Source: Nitrospirota bacterium (GTDB lineage Bacteria > Nitrospirota > Nitrospiria > Nitrospirales > UBA8639). From it: a stretch of 49,573 nt of DNA. Where the stretch lies: the NCBI GenBank assembly GCA_027623995.1, contig JAQBUF010000023.1:1-49573 (forward strand), in the 5' to 3' direction. The notes beneath the pieces were generated by a model. It was given only the letters and a program-made list of their open reading frames with translations, did no database searches and was not told where the DNA came from. Both the position numbers and the translations under genes were made by a program. How positions within the stretch are numbered: the stretch's first letter is position 1; every line of letters begins with the position of its first letter. Below are positions 27,953 through 37,399 of this stretch, one piece after another.

Positions 27953-29515
27953 ATGAAACACATACCCGTAATAAAAATTTTCCATCAAATAAGACTAGGA
28001 ATCCTCCTGTCGACCCTCCTTGGCGGTTGCGCCGCAGAACTCCCGCCCCCCAGCACCCAGGCTTCAGAAATTTTGAACTCTCCACCAACCGCACAATCTC
28101 ATAATCAAAACCCCACACAAATAGAAAAGGCCTCGAGTGAACAGTCCAAACCCAAGCCTGGCTCACTCGCCTATACGCAAGAACAGGCCAACCAAGGCGA
28201 TCCACAAGCTCAAACCCACCTCGCATGGATGTATCACGATGGTCGTGGAGTGCCAAAAGATTTCGGCAAAGCAGTACAATGGCTACAATTAGCCGCGAAG
28301 CAAGGGTATGCAATCGCCCTCAATGATTTAGGGTGGATGTATGAACAAGGCCACGGAGTGCTCAATAATAGTAATACGGCCTTTCAGTGGTATCGACGCG
28401 CAGCGGACCTTGGGCATGCCCCAGCCCAACAGAATGTCGGCATCGCCTTATTCGAAGGTCGAGGGGTTCAACAGAATCAAGAAGAGGCGGTGAAGTGGTT
28501 CCAATTAGCCGCCGAGCAGGGCGAAGCCAAGGCCCAATATATGCTAGGAAGCGTCTACCAAGATGAACACCATGTTCCTCACGACATAGCCATCGCCATA
28601 CAATGGTATCAACGAGCAGCTGAGCAAGGTGAGATTCATGCACAACACCAATTAGGGTTTTTCTCTCAGATAGGATTAGGTGGCCCCCAAGATGATAAAC
28701 ACGCTGCCGAGTGGTACCGCAAAGCAGCAAGCCAGGGACTCCCAGAAGCCCAACTCAACTTAGGGGCCTTATATGCAGATGGCAAAGGTGTTCCCCAGGA
28801 CTGGACCGAGGCCCGAAGGTGGTACAAGCTCTCAGCCGACCAAGGAAATGCCACCGCTCAATTCACCCTCGGCAACCTATACGGGTCAGGGACTGGGGTC
28901 AAAAAAAATATTGCAAAAGCAACGTTGTGGATTCGGAAAGCAGCAGAACAAGGGCACGCGGAAGCCCAAGATCATTTAGGACTCATGTATCAAGAAGGCA
29001 TCGGTGTGCCCCAGGACCACACAGAAGCTGTAAAATGGTATCGAAAAGCCGCAGAGCAGGGAAATGCCGATGGGCAATTCGACCTTGGCTGGATGTACCA
29101 AGAAGGCCTCGGAGTCCCAAGAGATGAAAACAAGGCTGTCACCTGGATCCAGAAGGCAGCACGACAAGGGCATGCCTTAGCCCAATATAATATGGGCGTG
29201 ATGTACGCATTTGGACTCGGGATACTTCAAAATAATTCAAAAGCCCTGGAATGGTATCGCAAGGCGGTGGCTCAGAACCAACCCGATGCGCAAAACAATC
29301 TTGGCATGATGTACAGAGAAGGCCGAGGAGTTTCCCAAGATTATGCCGAAGCCGTGAAGTGGTTTCAGAAAGCTGCCGATCAGGGATTTTCTCGAGCCCT
29401 CGTGAATTTAGGGCAAATGTATAAAGAAGGCTTAGGGGTGCCAAAGGATAACGCGCAAGCTAAGAAATGGTTCCGATTGGCAAGAAAAGCTCTAGTTCAA
29501 GAAAGACAAAACTAA
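27953..29515 (+). CDS. Sel1-repeat lipoprotein
   Basis: 520 residues, with GAGGGAAG just before the ATG. Lipobox LGGC at about residue 25. About 12 Sel1-like repeats of 36 residues follow, each with the consensus AQYxLGxMYxxGxGVPQDxxEAVKWYRKAAEQG (for example AQDHLGLMYQEGIGV). Sel1 solenoids are protein-interaction scaffolds in signalling and envelope assembly. The gene faces the much larger Sel1 gene at 29551-33891, with 35 bases between the stops. Confidence 0.92.
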   Translation: MKHIPVIKIFHQIRLGILLSTLLGGCAAELPPPSTQASEILNSPPTAQSHNQNPTQIEKASSEQSKPKPGSLAYTQEQANQGDPQAQTHLAWMYHDGRGVPKDFGKAVQWLQLAAKQGYAIALNDLGWMYEQGHGVLNNSNTAFQWYRRAADLGHAPAQQNVGIALFEGRGVQQNQEEAVKWFQLAAEQGEAKAQYMLGSVYQDEHHVPHDIAIAIQWYQRAAEQGEIHAQHQLGFFSQIGLGGPQDDKHAAEWYRKAASQGLPEAQLNLGALYADGKGVPQDWTEARRWYKLSADQGNATAQFTLGNLYGSGTGVKKNIAKATLWIRKAAEQGHAEAQDHLGLMYQEGIGVPQDHTEAVKWYRKAAEQGNADGQFDLGWMYQEGLGVPRDENKAVTWIQKAARQGHALAQYNMGVMYAFGLGILQNNSKALEWYRKAVAQNQPDAQNNLGMMYREGRGVSQDYAEAVKWFQKAADQGFSRALVNLGQMYKEGLGVPKDNAQAKKWFRLARKALVQERQN

Positions 29516-29550
29516 AACGTTCGAGAAACTGATAGTTTGTATCATCTCCA

Positions 29551-32500
29551 CTATAACTCCTGAGGGAGAGGTAAGCTCGCCCCCGTCTCCAACCAAGTTT
29601 TCAATTTCATAAATACGGCGTCAGCCCGCAGTTTCACCTCCTCTGAAAGCATGGCAGACCAATCCTCCTTCACCTGTATGGCCTGATCACGACTAGGCCC
29701 TGGAGAAAATTTTTCTATAGCTAGAGTCTGCCAAGCCAAAGCGATAGCCAAATCTAGGGGGACGCCTTTTCCATCCCAGTAGAGTTGAGACACATTGGTC
29801 ATCGCATTTGGATTGTGATCAAGGTGTATGGCTTGCAGAAACATATCTCTGGCTTTTTCCATGTTTTGCGCCACGCCTTGACCATGAAAATAGAATACTC
29901 CAAGGTCCCCACACGCATCCGAGCGCTCAAGTTCGCAGGCCTGAGCTAACCATTCTATCGCTACGGAATAATCTTGAATGGCTTCATCACCCTGACTAAA
30001 CATATTGGCCAAATTCACCATGGCCTGTGGATCATTTAATTCTGCAGCCTTAATCCACCAATCATAGGCCTTAAGTAAATCCCGAGACACGCCTTCTCCG
30101 AGAGAATACCGTATTCCTAAACTCACCATTGCGCTGGTGGATCCTAACTCGGCCGCTTTTCGATACCAATCAATCGCTTTCGGATAATCCTGAGACACCC
30201 CTTTTCCGGTCGCATACAACACACCCAAATTATTCATCGCATCAGGTTCATCCAACGCAGCGGCTCGACGGTACAAGGTCAAGGCCATCGGAATATTTTC
30301 AGACACGCCATACCCGTTTTCATACATGATTCCTAAATTCGTAAAGGCGGCGGGAAGCTTATCTCCCACAGCTTGTTGAAATAAAATGAGTGCCCAGTCT
30401 TCATCTTTTTGAACGCCAACACCATCAAGATATAATTGTCCCAACTTAATTCGTCCCCACGAGCTTTTTTGATCCACGGCCTTCTCGTACCATTTTGCCG
30501 CCAGGCTCGGATCTTTATTCGTTCCTCGCCCCATGAGATGCAAATCTCCGACCCATACTTGGGCACCGACATCGCCCATTTCGGCAGCCTTAACAAAAAG
30601 TTCTAAGGCTTTAGTATCATCCTGAGAAAAGCCCTCGCCATTAAAATACATCTGACCCAAATTCAAAAACGCGCCAGGGTGATTGTGTTGGGAGCCTTTC
30701 GCATACCACTCCTTTGCCCGGTCAAAATTTTGAGTTACGCCCTTTCCTCGATGATAAAACGATCCAAGATTGACCATGGCACTCGGAACACCTTTTTGAG
30801 CAGCTTTCTCATACATGGAAAAGGCTAAAAGGATTTCGACAGGGCCTCCGTATCCATGTTCATACATGAGACCAAGATTATTCATCGCCTTAGGGTCGTG
30901 AAGCGAAACCGCGGTTTCATAATACATCTTGGCTTTTTGGTAGTTTTGGGGAACCCCCAGTGCATGATAGAAGGTATTCCCTAACTCTGAATACGCCACT
31001 GGAAGTTCCTGTTGAGCAGCCTCCTCCAATAACCGCAGCCCCATATTCACATCCTTCTTCACTCCAATCCCATCACGATATAAAAGCCCAAGGGCACATT
31101 GGGCTCTAGGATTATTCTCATCGACAGCTTTCTGATACCAGGCGATACCCATTTCAATGTCTTGAGACGTGCCTCGCCCCTCCCGATATAATGCCCCTAG
31201 TAATATTTGAGATTCAGAATCCCCAGCCTCTGCCGCTTGCAAGACCCAGGATAGGGCTTTCGTATCATTCTTAAACTCACCCTCACCCTCAAGATACATG
31301 CCACCTAGGTTTTTGAAAGCAATCAAAATGCCATGTTGAGCGCTTTTTTCAAACCAGACCCTGGCCTGTTCAAGATCTTGCTCCACACCAATCCCTCGAA
31401 AATAGGCCCAACCAAGATTATTCATGGCATAAGGCTCTTCCATCTCCGCAGCCTTTTCATACAAAGAAAGGGCCGTATCTAAATTCACTGCAACCCCTTG
31501 ACCATGTTGGTACATAATCCCAAGTCTATTGATAGCTTCAGGCTCATCAAGAGAAGCAGCCTTTTCATAGTAGTGCTTGGCTTTTTCAAAACTTTGATCG
31601 ACACCCAACCCGTGAAAATATGTATGTCCTAAGGCGACCAACGCATCAGGGTAGTGCTGTGCAGCAGCGGCCTCTAACAATTGCAACGCCTCCTGAGTAT
31701 CTTGCTCAACCCCCAAGCCATCCCGATATAAGAGCCCAAGGGCATATTGAGCCCCTGGAAATTTTGCACTTACAGCTTTCCGATACCAAGACAATCCTTT
31801 TTCTAAATCCTGCGTGATACCTTGTCCTTCGAGATAGAACGCACCGACCAATATTTGAGAGGATGGATCACCGGCTTCAGCAGCTTTCAGAAACCACCTG
31901 AATGCCTCTTGGTCATTTTGGGACACACCTTGCCCATTCAAATGCAAGAATCCTAGATTTCGATATCCACCCAAATCGCCAGCATCCCCAGCTTGGAGAA
32001 ACCAGTGCTGGGCAAGATTCACATCTTGAGAAACTCCTATACCCTCCATATACAATTCTCCAAGACGGACCATTGCAGTAGGCTCCCCCACCTCAGCCGC
32101 CTTGAGGGACCATGAGGCCGCTTCCTCCAAATTGAGTTCAACGCCCTGTCCAAATTCCGACATATTCCCCATCATCATCATGGCCCCGGCATGGCCTTGA
32201 TCCGCAGCCTTTCGATACCAGACTGCAGCCTGTTCATCACTCTGAGCTGTCCCCTCACCATTGAAGTATCGATCACCTAACATGGCCTGTCCATCAGCAT
32301 AACCAGCTTCGGCAGATTTCGTGAACCATCTAAAAGCTTCCTCCAGATCTTGAGGCTCACTCACTCCTTCAAGAGCCCAAGCGCCTAATTCCCTGTAGGC
32401 CCTAGGATGTCCGAAACCAGCAGCTTTTTCGAACCAATATTTGGATTGACGATAATCCCGTGTCACGCCTTCCCCCAAATAATATCGATACGCTAGATTA

Positions 32501-33891
32501 ACCATAGCATCAGGGTTCTCTAAGACAGCCGCTTGATGAAAATATTCAAAGGCTTGTCCAAAATCTTTCTTGACCCATTCGCCCTCGTAATACATAAGGC
32601 CCAACTTGGACAAAGCAAAACCATACGATTGCTCGGCAGATTGAGTCAGAAGGCTCACACCCATAGAATAATCTTGTGGAACTCCACGCCCTTCAAGGTA
32701 AGACATTCCCAAATGATATTGAGCCCGTGCATGACCTTGATTGGCTGCTTTTCGATACCACACTACAGCCTGTTCATCACTCTGAGTTATCCCCTCTCCC
32801 AAAAAATAACGATCACCCAATGCAGCTTGGCCTCCAGCATCTCCGGCTTCCGCAGCCTTCGTAAACCAGCGAAAGGCTTTTTCTAAGTTTTGGGACTGGG
32901 CAATCACTTCCAACGCCAAATAACCTAGCAACCTGAAAGCCACGGGATGTCCGAGTTCAGCAGACTGTTCAAACCACTTTTTTGCCTCAGAGTAATTTTG
33001 GGCAACGCCCTCACCATTGTAAAAGAGAAGCCCCAGGTTAATCATGGCACCAGAATTTTTGAAATCAATGGCTTTACGATACCACTCCATGGCTTCGTCA
33101 TAATCTTGGGAAACACCTTGCCCATTGGCGTAAAAGCTCCCGATCTGACTGATCGCCTCTGAGAAGTCTTGATCTCCGGCTCTCTGGCACCAATCCATGG
33201 CCACATCATAATCTTGCTCCATGCCCCAGCCAGAGCCTGCCGCTAAACACAATTGATACTGAGCCTCAGGATTCTCTTTTTCTGCTGCCCGTTTAAACCA
33301 TGCCACAGCTTTCTCTTCATTCAGCAACACCATCTCCCCGGACGTATACTCATATCCTAAATTGAGGAAGGCTTCAGAATCACCAGATTTAGCATGCCGA
33401 ATGAACCATCGCTCAGCCTCAGATAGATTTCTGTCCACGTGTAGGCCTACTCCATATAGGACACCCAACAGATATTCCGCTGTGTGATTTTGCGTCGCCG
33501 CTGCACTCTTGAGTAATTCCAAGCCCTGTTCGGGATCTTCTTTCACCATTCGCCCATCTAACATATAGGCGGCAAGAATGACTTGGGCAGTCACGTCACC
33601 TTTTTGGGCTTCTTCCTTGATCAGAGGAAATAGTCGGTCCAGTTGGGCCACGGTTGCAGGGACATCCTCGTTAGGCCGCCACTCGTTCAAAAGCCGGGTG
33701 CCCAGTTCCGAAACCAGAGTCCCTTCCAAAGCCAATGGCATTGAAGGATTGGTATGAGAGAGCAGGGCAGACGCGGAGGTCGAAAATCCAAGACGGTCAT
33801 GAGGCATACCAGCAAACGCGATCAGCGGTAATAGAGTAACCAAGAACACCCCAATCATCAGCTTCATAATCTGACAAAAACCTTGATTCAT
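29551..33891 (-). CDS. Giant Sel1-repeat exported protein
   Basis: 1446 residues, with AAGGACG before the ATG at 33891 and an N-terminal signal peptide (cleavage near IAFAG). Nearly the whole mature chain is about 37 Sel1-like repeats of 36 residues, with patterns such as GSFYANGQGVSQDYDEAMEW and LGLLYRDGLGVEQDTQEALQ. Several blocks recur with small changes (for example two repeats starting AFRWFTKAAEAGDAGGQAAL and AFRWFTKSAEAGYADGQAML), which points to internal duplication. The end (about 1390-1446) is less regular. The partner is unknown; the lipoprotein next door has the same repeat type. Confidence 0.93.
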   Translation of the reverse strand: MNQGFCQIMKLMIGVFLVTLLPLIAFAGMPHDRLGFSTSASALLSHTNPSMPLALEGTLVSELGTRLLNEWRPNEDVPATVAQLDRLFPLIKEEAQKGDVTAQVILAAYMLDGRMVKEDPEQGLELLKSAAATQNHTAEYLLGVLYGVGLHVDRNLSEAERWFIRHAKSGDSEAFLNLGYEYTSGEMVLLNEEKAVAWFKRAAEKENPEAQYQLCLAAGSGWGMEQDYDVAMDWCQRAGDQDFSEAISQIGSFYANGQGVSQDYDEAMEWYRKAIDFKNSGAMINLGLLFYNGEGVAQNYSEAKKWFEQSAELGHPVAFRLLGYLALEVIAQSQNLEKAFRWFTKAAEAGDAGGQAALGDRYFLGEGITQSDEQAVVWYRKAANQGHARAQYHLGMSYLEGRGVPQDYSMGVSLLTQSAEQSYGFALSKLGLMYYEGEWVKKDFGQAFEYFHQAAVLENPDAMVNLAYRYYLGEGVTRDYRQSKYWFEKAAGFGHPRAYRELGAWALEGVSEPQDLEEAFRWFTKSAEAGYADGQAMLGDRYFNGEGTAQSDEQAAVWYRKAADQGHAGAMMMMGNMSEFGQGVELNLEEAASWSLKAAEVGEPTAMVRLGELYMEGIGVSQDVNLAQHWFLQAGDAGDLGGYRNLGFLHLNGQGVSQNDQEAFRWFLKAAEAGDPSSQILVGAFYLEGQGITQDLEKGLSWYRKAVSAKFPGAQYALGLLYRDGLGVEQDTQEALQLLEAAAAQHYPDALVALGHTYFHGLGVDQSFEKAKHYYEKAASLDEPEAINRLGIMYQHGQGVAVNLDTALSLYEKAAEMEEPYAMNNLGWAYFRGIGVEQDLEQARVWFEKSAQHGILIAFKNLGGMYLEGEGEFKNDTKALSWVLQAAEAGDSESQILLGALYREGRGTSQDIEMGIAWYQKAVDENNPRAQCALGLLYRDGIGVKKDVNMGLRLLEEAAQQELPVAYSELGNTFYHALGVPQNYQKAKMYYETAVSLHDPKAMNNLGLMYEHGYGGPVEILLAFSMYEKAAQKGVPSAMVNLGSFYHRGKGVTQNFDRAKEWYAKGSQHNHPGAFLNLGQMYFNGEGFSQDDTKALELFVKAAEMGDVGAQVWVGDLHLMGRGTNKDPSLAAKWYEKAVDQKSSWGRIKLGQLYLDGVGVQKDEDWALILFQQAVGDKLPAAFTNLGIMYENGYGVSENIPMALTLYRRAAALDEPDAMNNLGVLYATGKGVSQDYPKAIDWYRKAAELGSTSAMVSLGIRYSLGEGVSRDLLKAYDWWIKAAELNDPQAMVNLANMFSQGDEAIQDYSVAIEWLAQACELERSDACGDLGVFYFHGQGVAQNMEKARDMFLQAIHLDHNPNAMTNVSQLYWDGKGVPLDLAIALAWQTLAIEKFSPGPSRDQAIQVKEDWSAMLSEEVKLRADAVFMKLKTWLETGASLPLPQEL

Positions 33892-34363
33892 AAAAGTCGT
33901 CCTTTTCCAAACTTTTTGGTCATCATGTTCCCTGGCGAGAGGCAGCTCATGTTGTCGTCGGGACTGAAAAGATGCACGGCTATTCCTTCACAGAAATAGG
34001 CATTGCCCCTAGCGCAGTGTCTCTAGGAAACGTCAACGAGAAGTGACAAAAATCACTCTTGTTTTCGGTATATCACGAGGTCCAATAAAGGATTGAGGAA
34101 ACAACGAGCTGGAAGTTCTAGGAAGTATAAAAAATAGAATGAACGCCCATTTAATAACTCCACATTCTTTGGACTAACCTTGTGAAGGGAAAGGGCCTTA
34201 CTGAAAAGACGGCTGAAAATAAAAACGCTTTGTCGGTATGATCGGTGCCAGAAAGACGATGGAAAATCGTGCGAAACTTTTTGAAAAATTAAACCTGGTT
34301 TCTTGAAAAAGAGGACAACACAGTGCCGAATTGAGGAAATACAGGTGGGGTCAAACCATTCGA
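33892..34363. other. Intergenic gap, nothing recognised
   Basis: About 470 bases between the start of the giant Sel1 gene and the stop of cysC, both minus strand. It should hold the Sel1 promoter. I see no ORF with a credible start, no hairpin and no repeat I would call. Confidence 0.5.
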
Positions 34364-34918
34364 TTATTCAGCAATGTCAATATGACCTGCTTCCTTTAGA
34401 AAATTGAGTATGCGAATTAGGCTCTTTGCTTGGGGCTCAATTGAGGTTTTGAGGACCAAGTCTGGTTTGCTTGGAACCTCATAGGGGTCTGATACTCCGG
34501 TGAAATGTTGGATTTCTCCATCGCGGGCTTTTTTGTACATACCCTTCACATCACGGGATTGGCATACGTCTAACGGACAATCCACGAATATCTCAACATA
34601 ATTTTCTATTTCTTTTCTGATTTCGTCCCGCGCTTCTTGGTAGGGTGAGATCGCGGCCACAATAGAAACAATCCCATGGCGAGCCAAGAGATGCGCAACA
34701 AACGCGATTCGTCGAACATTTTCAAGTCGGTCCTTTTTGGAGAACCCAAGGCCTTTGGTCAACCGTTGACGGACAATATCCCCATCAAAAATTTCAGACG
34801 GTACATCCTGGCCTTTCAAACTCTCATGAAGAAGATGAGCCAACGTGCTCTTGCCTGAACATGGCAACCCGGTGAACCAGATAACTAATCCTGATTTCAA
34901 AACACCCTCCTCTACCAT
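34364..34918 (-). CDS. cysC: Adenylylsulfate (APS) kinase
   Basis: 184 residues, about the usual CysC length. The P-loop GLPCSGKST is at residues 17-25, FDGDIVRQRL (substrate-binding DGD) near 43, ENVRRIAFVAHLLARHG, VAAISPYQEARDEIR, and the lid KGMYKKARDGEIQHFTGVSD. Start could be ATG 34918 or a TTG at 34900 with GAGGAGG five bases upstream. It phosphorylates APS to PAPS for sulfation or assimilation. No ATP sulfurylase gene is adjacent. Confidence 0.92.
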   Translation of the reverse strand: MVEEGVLKSGLVIWFTGLPCSGKSTLAHLLHESLKGQDVPSEIFDGDIVRQRLTKGLGFSKKDRLENVRRIAFVAHLLARHGIVSIVAAISPYQEARDEIRKEIENYVEIFVDCPLDVCQSRDVKGMYKKARDGEIQHFTGVSDPYEVPSKPDLVLKTSIEPQAKSLIRILNFLKEAGHIDIAE

Positions 34919-35178
34919 TTATTATAAACATTGAATTGAAAGAACTTGGTCACACTACTGAAAGTTAGGGGTTAAATTAGGAAGCATTCAACCCACCAGA
35001 ATACTACCAAAAACTCTTGATTCATCTCATCACGTTGTAATGTTTTTTGACCAAGAAGACCGAGGCCAACCGTGGGCTCAAAGAAGAACCACTTTTCGTG
35101 CTGAAACACGCCCCCCTCAAAAGAGGGATACCCGCTCCCAGCCTTGACAACGACCAGACCAACACCTAGTATCGCGGG

Positions 35179-36189
35179 ATGGCTAATGGGCCCCCTCAAG
35201 TTGTTTCATCGTCCCTTTCCATGGAAGAGGTCTTCGAGGCCTATCGTGAGGACCTGGAAGAAATCGAAGGCCACATTCGTCAAAATCTCGACTCCGAAGC
35301 TCCCCTCATTAACGAGATTGCCGCCCATATTCTCAGCAGTGGTGGCAAGCGTATTCGCCCCCTTCTTCTCAGTCTCTGTGCTCGCCTCAGCGGCTATGTT
35401 CCCAAAGAAGACTTAATGCTCGGCAGCCTGATCGAGTTTATCCATACAGCCACGCTGCTGCATGACGATGTACTCGACGAAGCCGACCTTCGTCGCGGAC
35501 AACAAACGGCTCGACGCATCTGGGGCAACCACGCCAGTATTTTGGTGGGGGATTACCTCTACTCTCGGGCCATGCAACAAATCGCCGCGTTCCAAAACCA
35601 TGATGTGAATGATGTCATGGCCGTGGCCTGCCGAAAAATGGCGGAAGGTGAAATTCTCCAATTATGTGCGAATCGCCAGCCATTACTGAACGAAACAGAC
35701 TACCTTCGCATCGTTGAATATAAGACTGGAGCCCTAGTCGCCTCAGCTTGTAAGGTTGGCGCCATCATTGGTGGCACCTCGCCGGCACAGCAAGAAGGCC
35801 TCTATCAATTTGGCCTCTACTTGGGCATTGCCTTTCAACTGGCTGATGATCTCCTGGATTACACGGCCAATGGCGATGACTTAGGCAAAACCTTAGGACA
35901 AGATTTGATGCAAGGGATGATCACGATGCCTCTTCTCCATCTCTTGCAAACTTGTTCTATTGAGGAACGTCAAGACTTGGTGCAGAAAATTGAATCCAAG
36001 ACCATTGAAGACAGTGACCTCCTGAAGATCACCACCATGATGGAACACTATGGTTCCCTGGAATACACCACCAAACGGTCTCAAGAATATATTGATGCCG
36101 CACTCGTAAAACTTACCTCCTTCGAAGATTCCTCAGCCAAGCGTGCCCTCACCGTTGTCGCCGACTACATGGTCAATCGCGACCGGTAA
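35179..36189 (+). CDS. Polyprenyl diphosphate synthase (IspB/octaprenyl type)
   Basis: 336 residues. First Asp-rich motif DDVLDEADLRRG at about residue 95, second DDLLDYTANGDDLGKTLGQD at about 220, with GGKRIRPLL near 55 and GDYLYSRAM near 124. This is a trans-long-chain prenyl transferase, making the side chain of menaquinone or ubiquinone. The start ATG at 35179 has only a weak ribosome site. It is the only plus-strand gene in this part of the window and is divergent from cysC. Confidence 0.92.
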   Translation: MANGPPQVVSSSLSMEEVFEAYREDLEEIEGHIRQNLDSEAPLINEIAAHILSSGGKRIRPLLLSLCARLSGYVPKEDLMLGSLIEFIHTATLLHDDVLDEADLRRGQQTARRIWGNHASILVGDYLYSRAMQQIAAFQNHDVNDVMAVACRKMAEGEILQLCANRQPLLNETDYLRIVEYKTGALVASACKVGAIIGGTSPAQQEGLYQFGLYLGIAFQLADDLLDYTANGDDLGKTLGQDLMQGMITMPLLHLLQTCSIEERQDLVQKIESKTIEDSDLLKITTMMEHYGSLEYTTKRSQEYIDAALVKLTSFEDSSAKRALTVVADYMVNRDR

Positions 36190-36274
36190 TACGTTTTCTC
36201 GCTTTCTACATTTTCCCTTCACAAAATTCAGCTTCAATTGTGTCTGCCGGCAAATAGAGAAAAATGAAAATTTC

Positions 36275-37267
36275 TTAGGATAATTGAGTAGTCGAGGGCA
36301 GGGGAGTTTTTTCTTTCAAGAGCGCGAGGACGAGCAAGCCGATGAGGATCCACAAAATTTCGCGCATTCGGCGGATCAAGGCGAAGGTAATGCCCGTGAC
36401 TTCGTCGTACCCAAAACTCAGAAGTAACACCAAATATCCACCTTCCTGAGCGCCAAGACTGCCTGGGATAAAAAACCCTGCGCCTTTGATGAGGACAGAA
36501 ATCGCCGCGATAGAAAACGCTGACACCATGGTGACGTCCATTCCGAGGAAATATAAAATGGCATACACTTCGAAGGTTTCTATGACCCAGGCGACAAAGT
36601 AAATCACTATCGTGAATCTGAAGATGCCTCCGCGCTCGCGATAAAACTCTCGAATGGTGTTGTCTAGTTCCATCAACTGAACTTCACGCGATTCCAAGAA
36701 CCGCACCGGCAATCGAACCTTTCGAAGAAGGGTGAGAAGCCCCATCCCAATCCCATGGCGTTGGATCATCATCAACAAGATAAGGCCAAAGGCTAACATC
36801 CCCACGCCGACGGCCAATGCGAGGACGTTGTAGTCAGACCCTCCCAGGATTCCCACCATCAAGCAGATTCCCAGCAGCATAAAGAGGATTTGAGCCAACA
36901 CCATGGCGGTCTTGGCGGTGACCAGCGACGCCAGCCCCTCGATCATTGGCACATCATATTGTTTCAGGAGGTAGGCTTTCATGGGTTCGCCACCAACCAT
37001 CCCTGTTGGGGTAGAAGCATTGATCGCCTCCCCTGCCGTGCGGATAAAGAATATGCGAAGAAACCCCACTCGATCAGCCCAACGCCCGAGCGTGAGTTTC
37101 CAGCCATAGGCTTCAAGAAGATACACGGCCAGCAAGGGAAGTAAGATGATACTGATAGACCCCACACCAAGATGCTCGATCGTATCCACAATTTGGGAAG
37201 GCCCGACATGCCACACCAATGCGCCGAGGGCAACCAGTCCGATGGCAAGAAAGATGAGTCGAATCAT
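36275..37267 (-). CDS. UPF0104/MprF-type membrane protein (lysylphosphatidylglycerol synthase TM region, flippase-like)
   Basis: 330 residues with about eight transmembrane segments. Family motifs are WKLTLGRWADRVGFLRIFFI, INASTPTGMVGGEPMKAYLL near residue 85, and GSLGAQEGGYLVLLL near residue 270. These belong to the UPF0104 family, related to the MprF flippase half and to AglD-like proteins. It follows the CDP-alcohol transferase fusion on the same strand, so it may translocate or handle the lipid made there; this is inference. It has no aminoacyl transferase half. Confidence 0.85.
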   Translation of the reverse strand: MIRLIFLAIGLVALGALVWHVGPSQIVDTIEHLGVGSISIILLPLLAVYLLEAYGWKLTLGRWADRVGFLRIFFIRTAGEAINASTPTGMVGGEPMKAYLLKQYDVPMIEGLASLVTAKTAMVLAQILFMLLGICLMVGILGGSDYNVLALAVGVGMLAFGLILLMMIQRHGIGMGLLTLLRKVRLPVRFLESREVQLMELDNTIREFYRERGGIFRFTIVIYFVAWVIETFEVYAILYFLGMDVTMVSAFSIAAISVLIKGAGFFIPGSLGAQEGGYLVLLLSFGYDEVTGITFALIRRMREILWILIGLLVLALLKEKTPLPSTTQLS

Positions 37268-37399
37268 GTGATGGGCTCAGAGGTTAGAAGAGGTGCATTA
37301 TGGGTGATGCGTCATGCGTAAAGAAAATTTTACTGCTGAACACTTCACTCGTCGCGCTGCATGCGACGTCACTCAGAACAATATTGGATTGCGAGCAGT

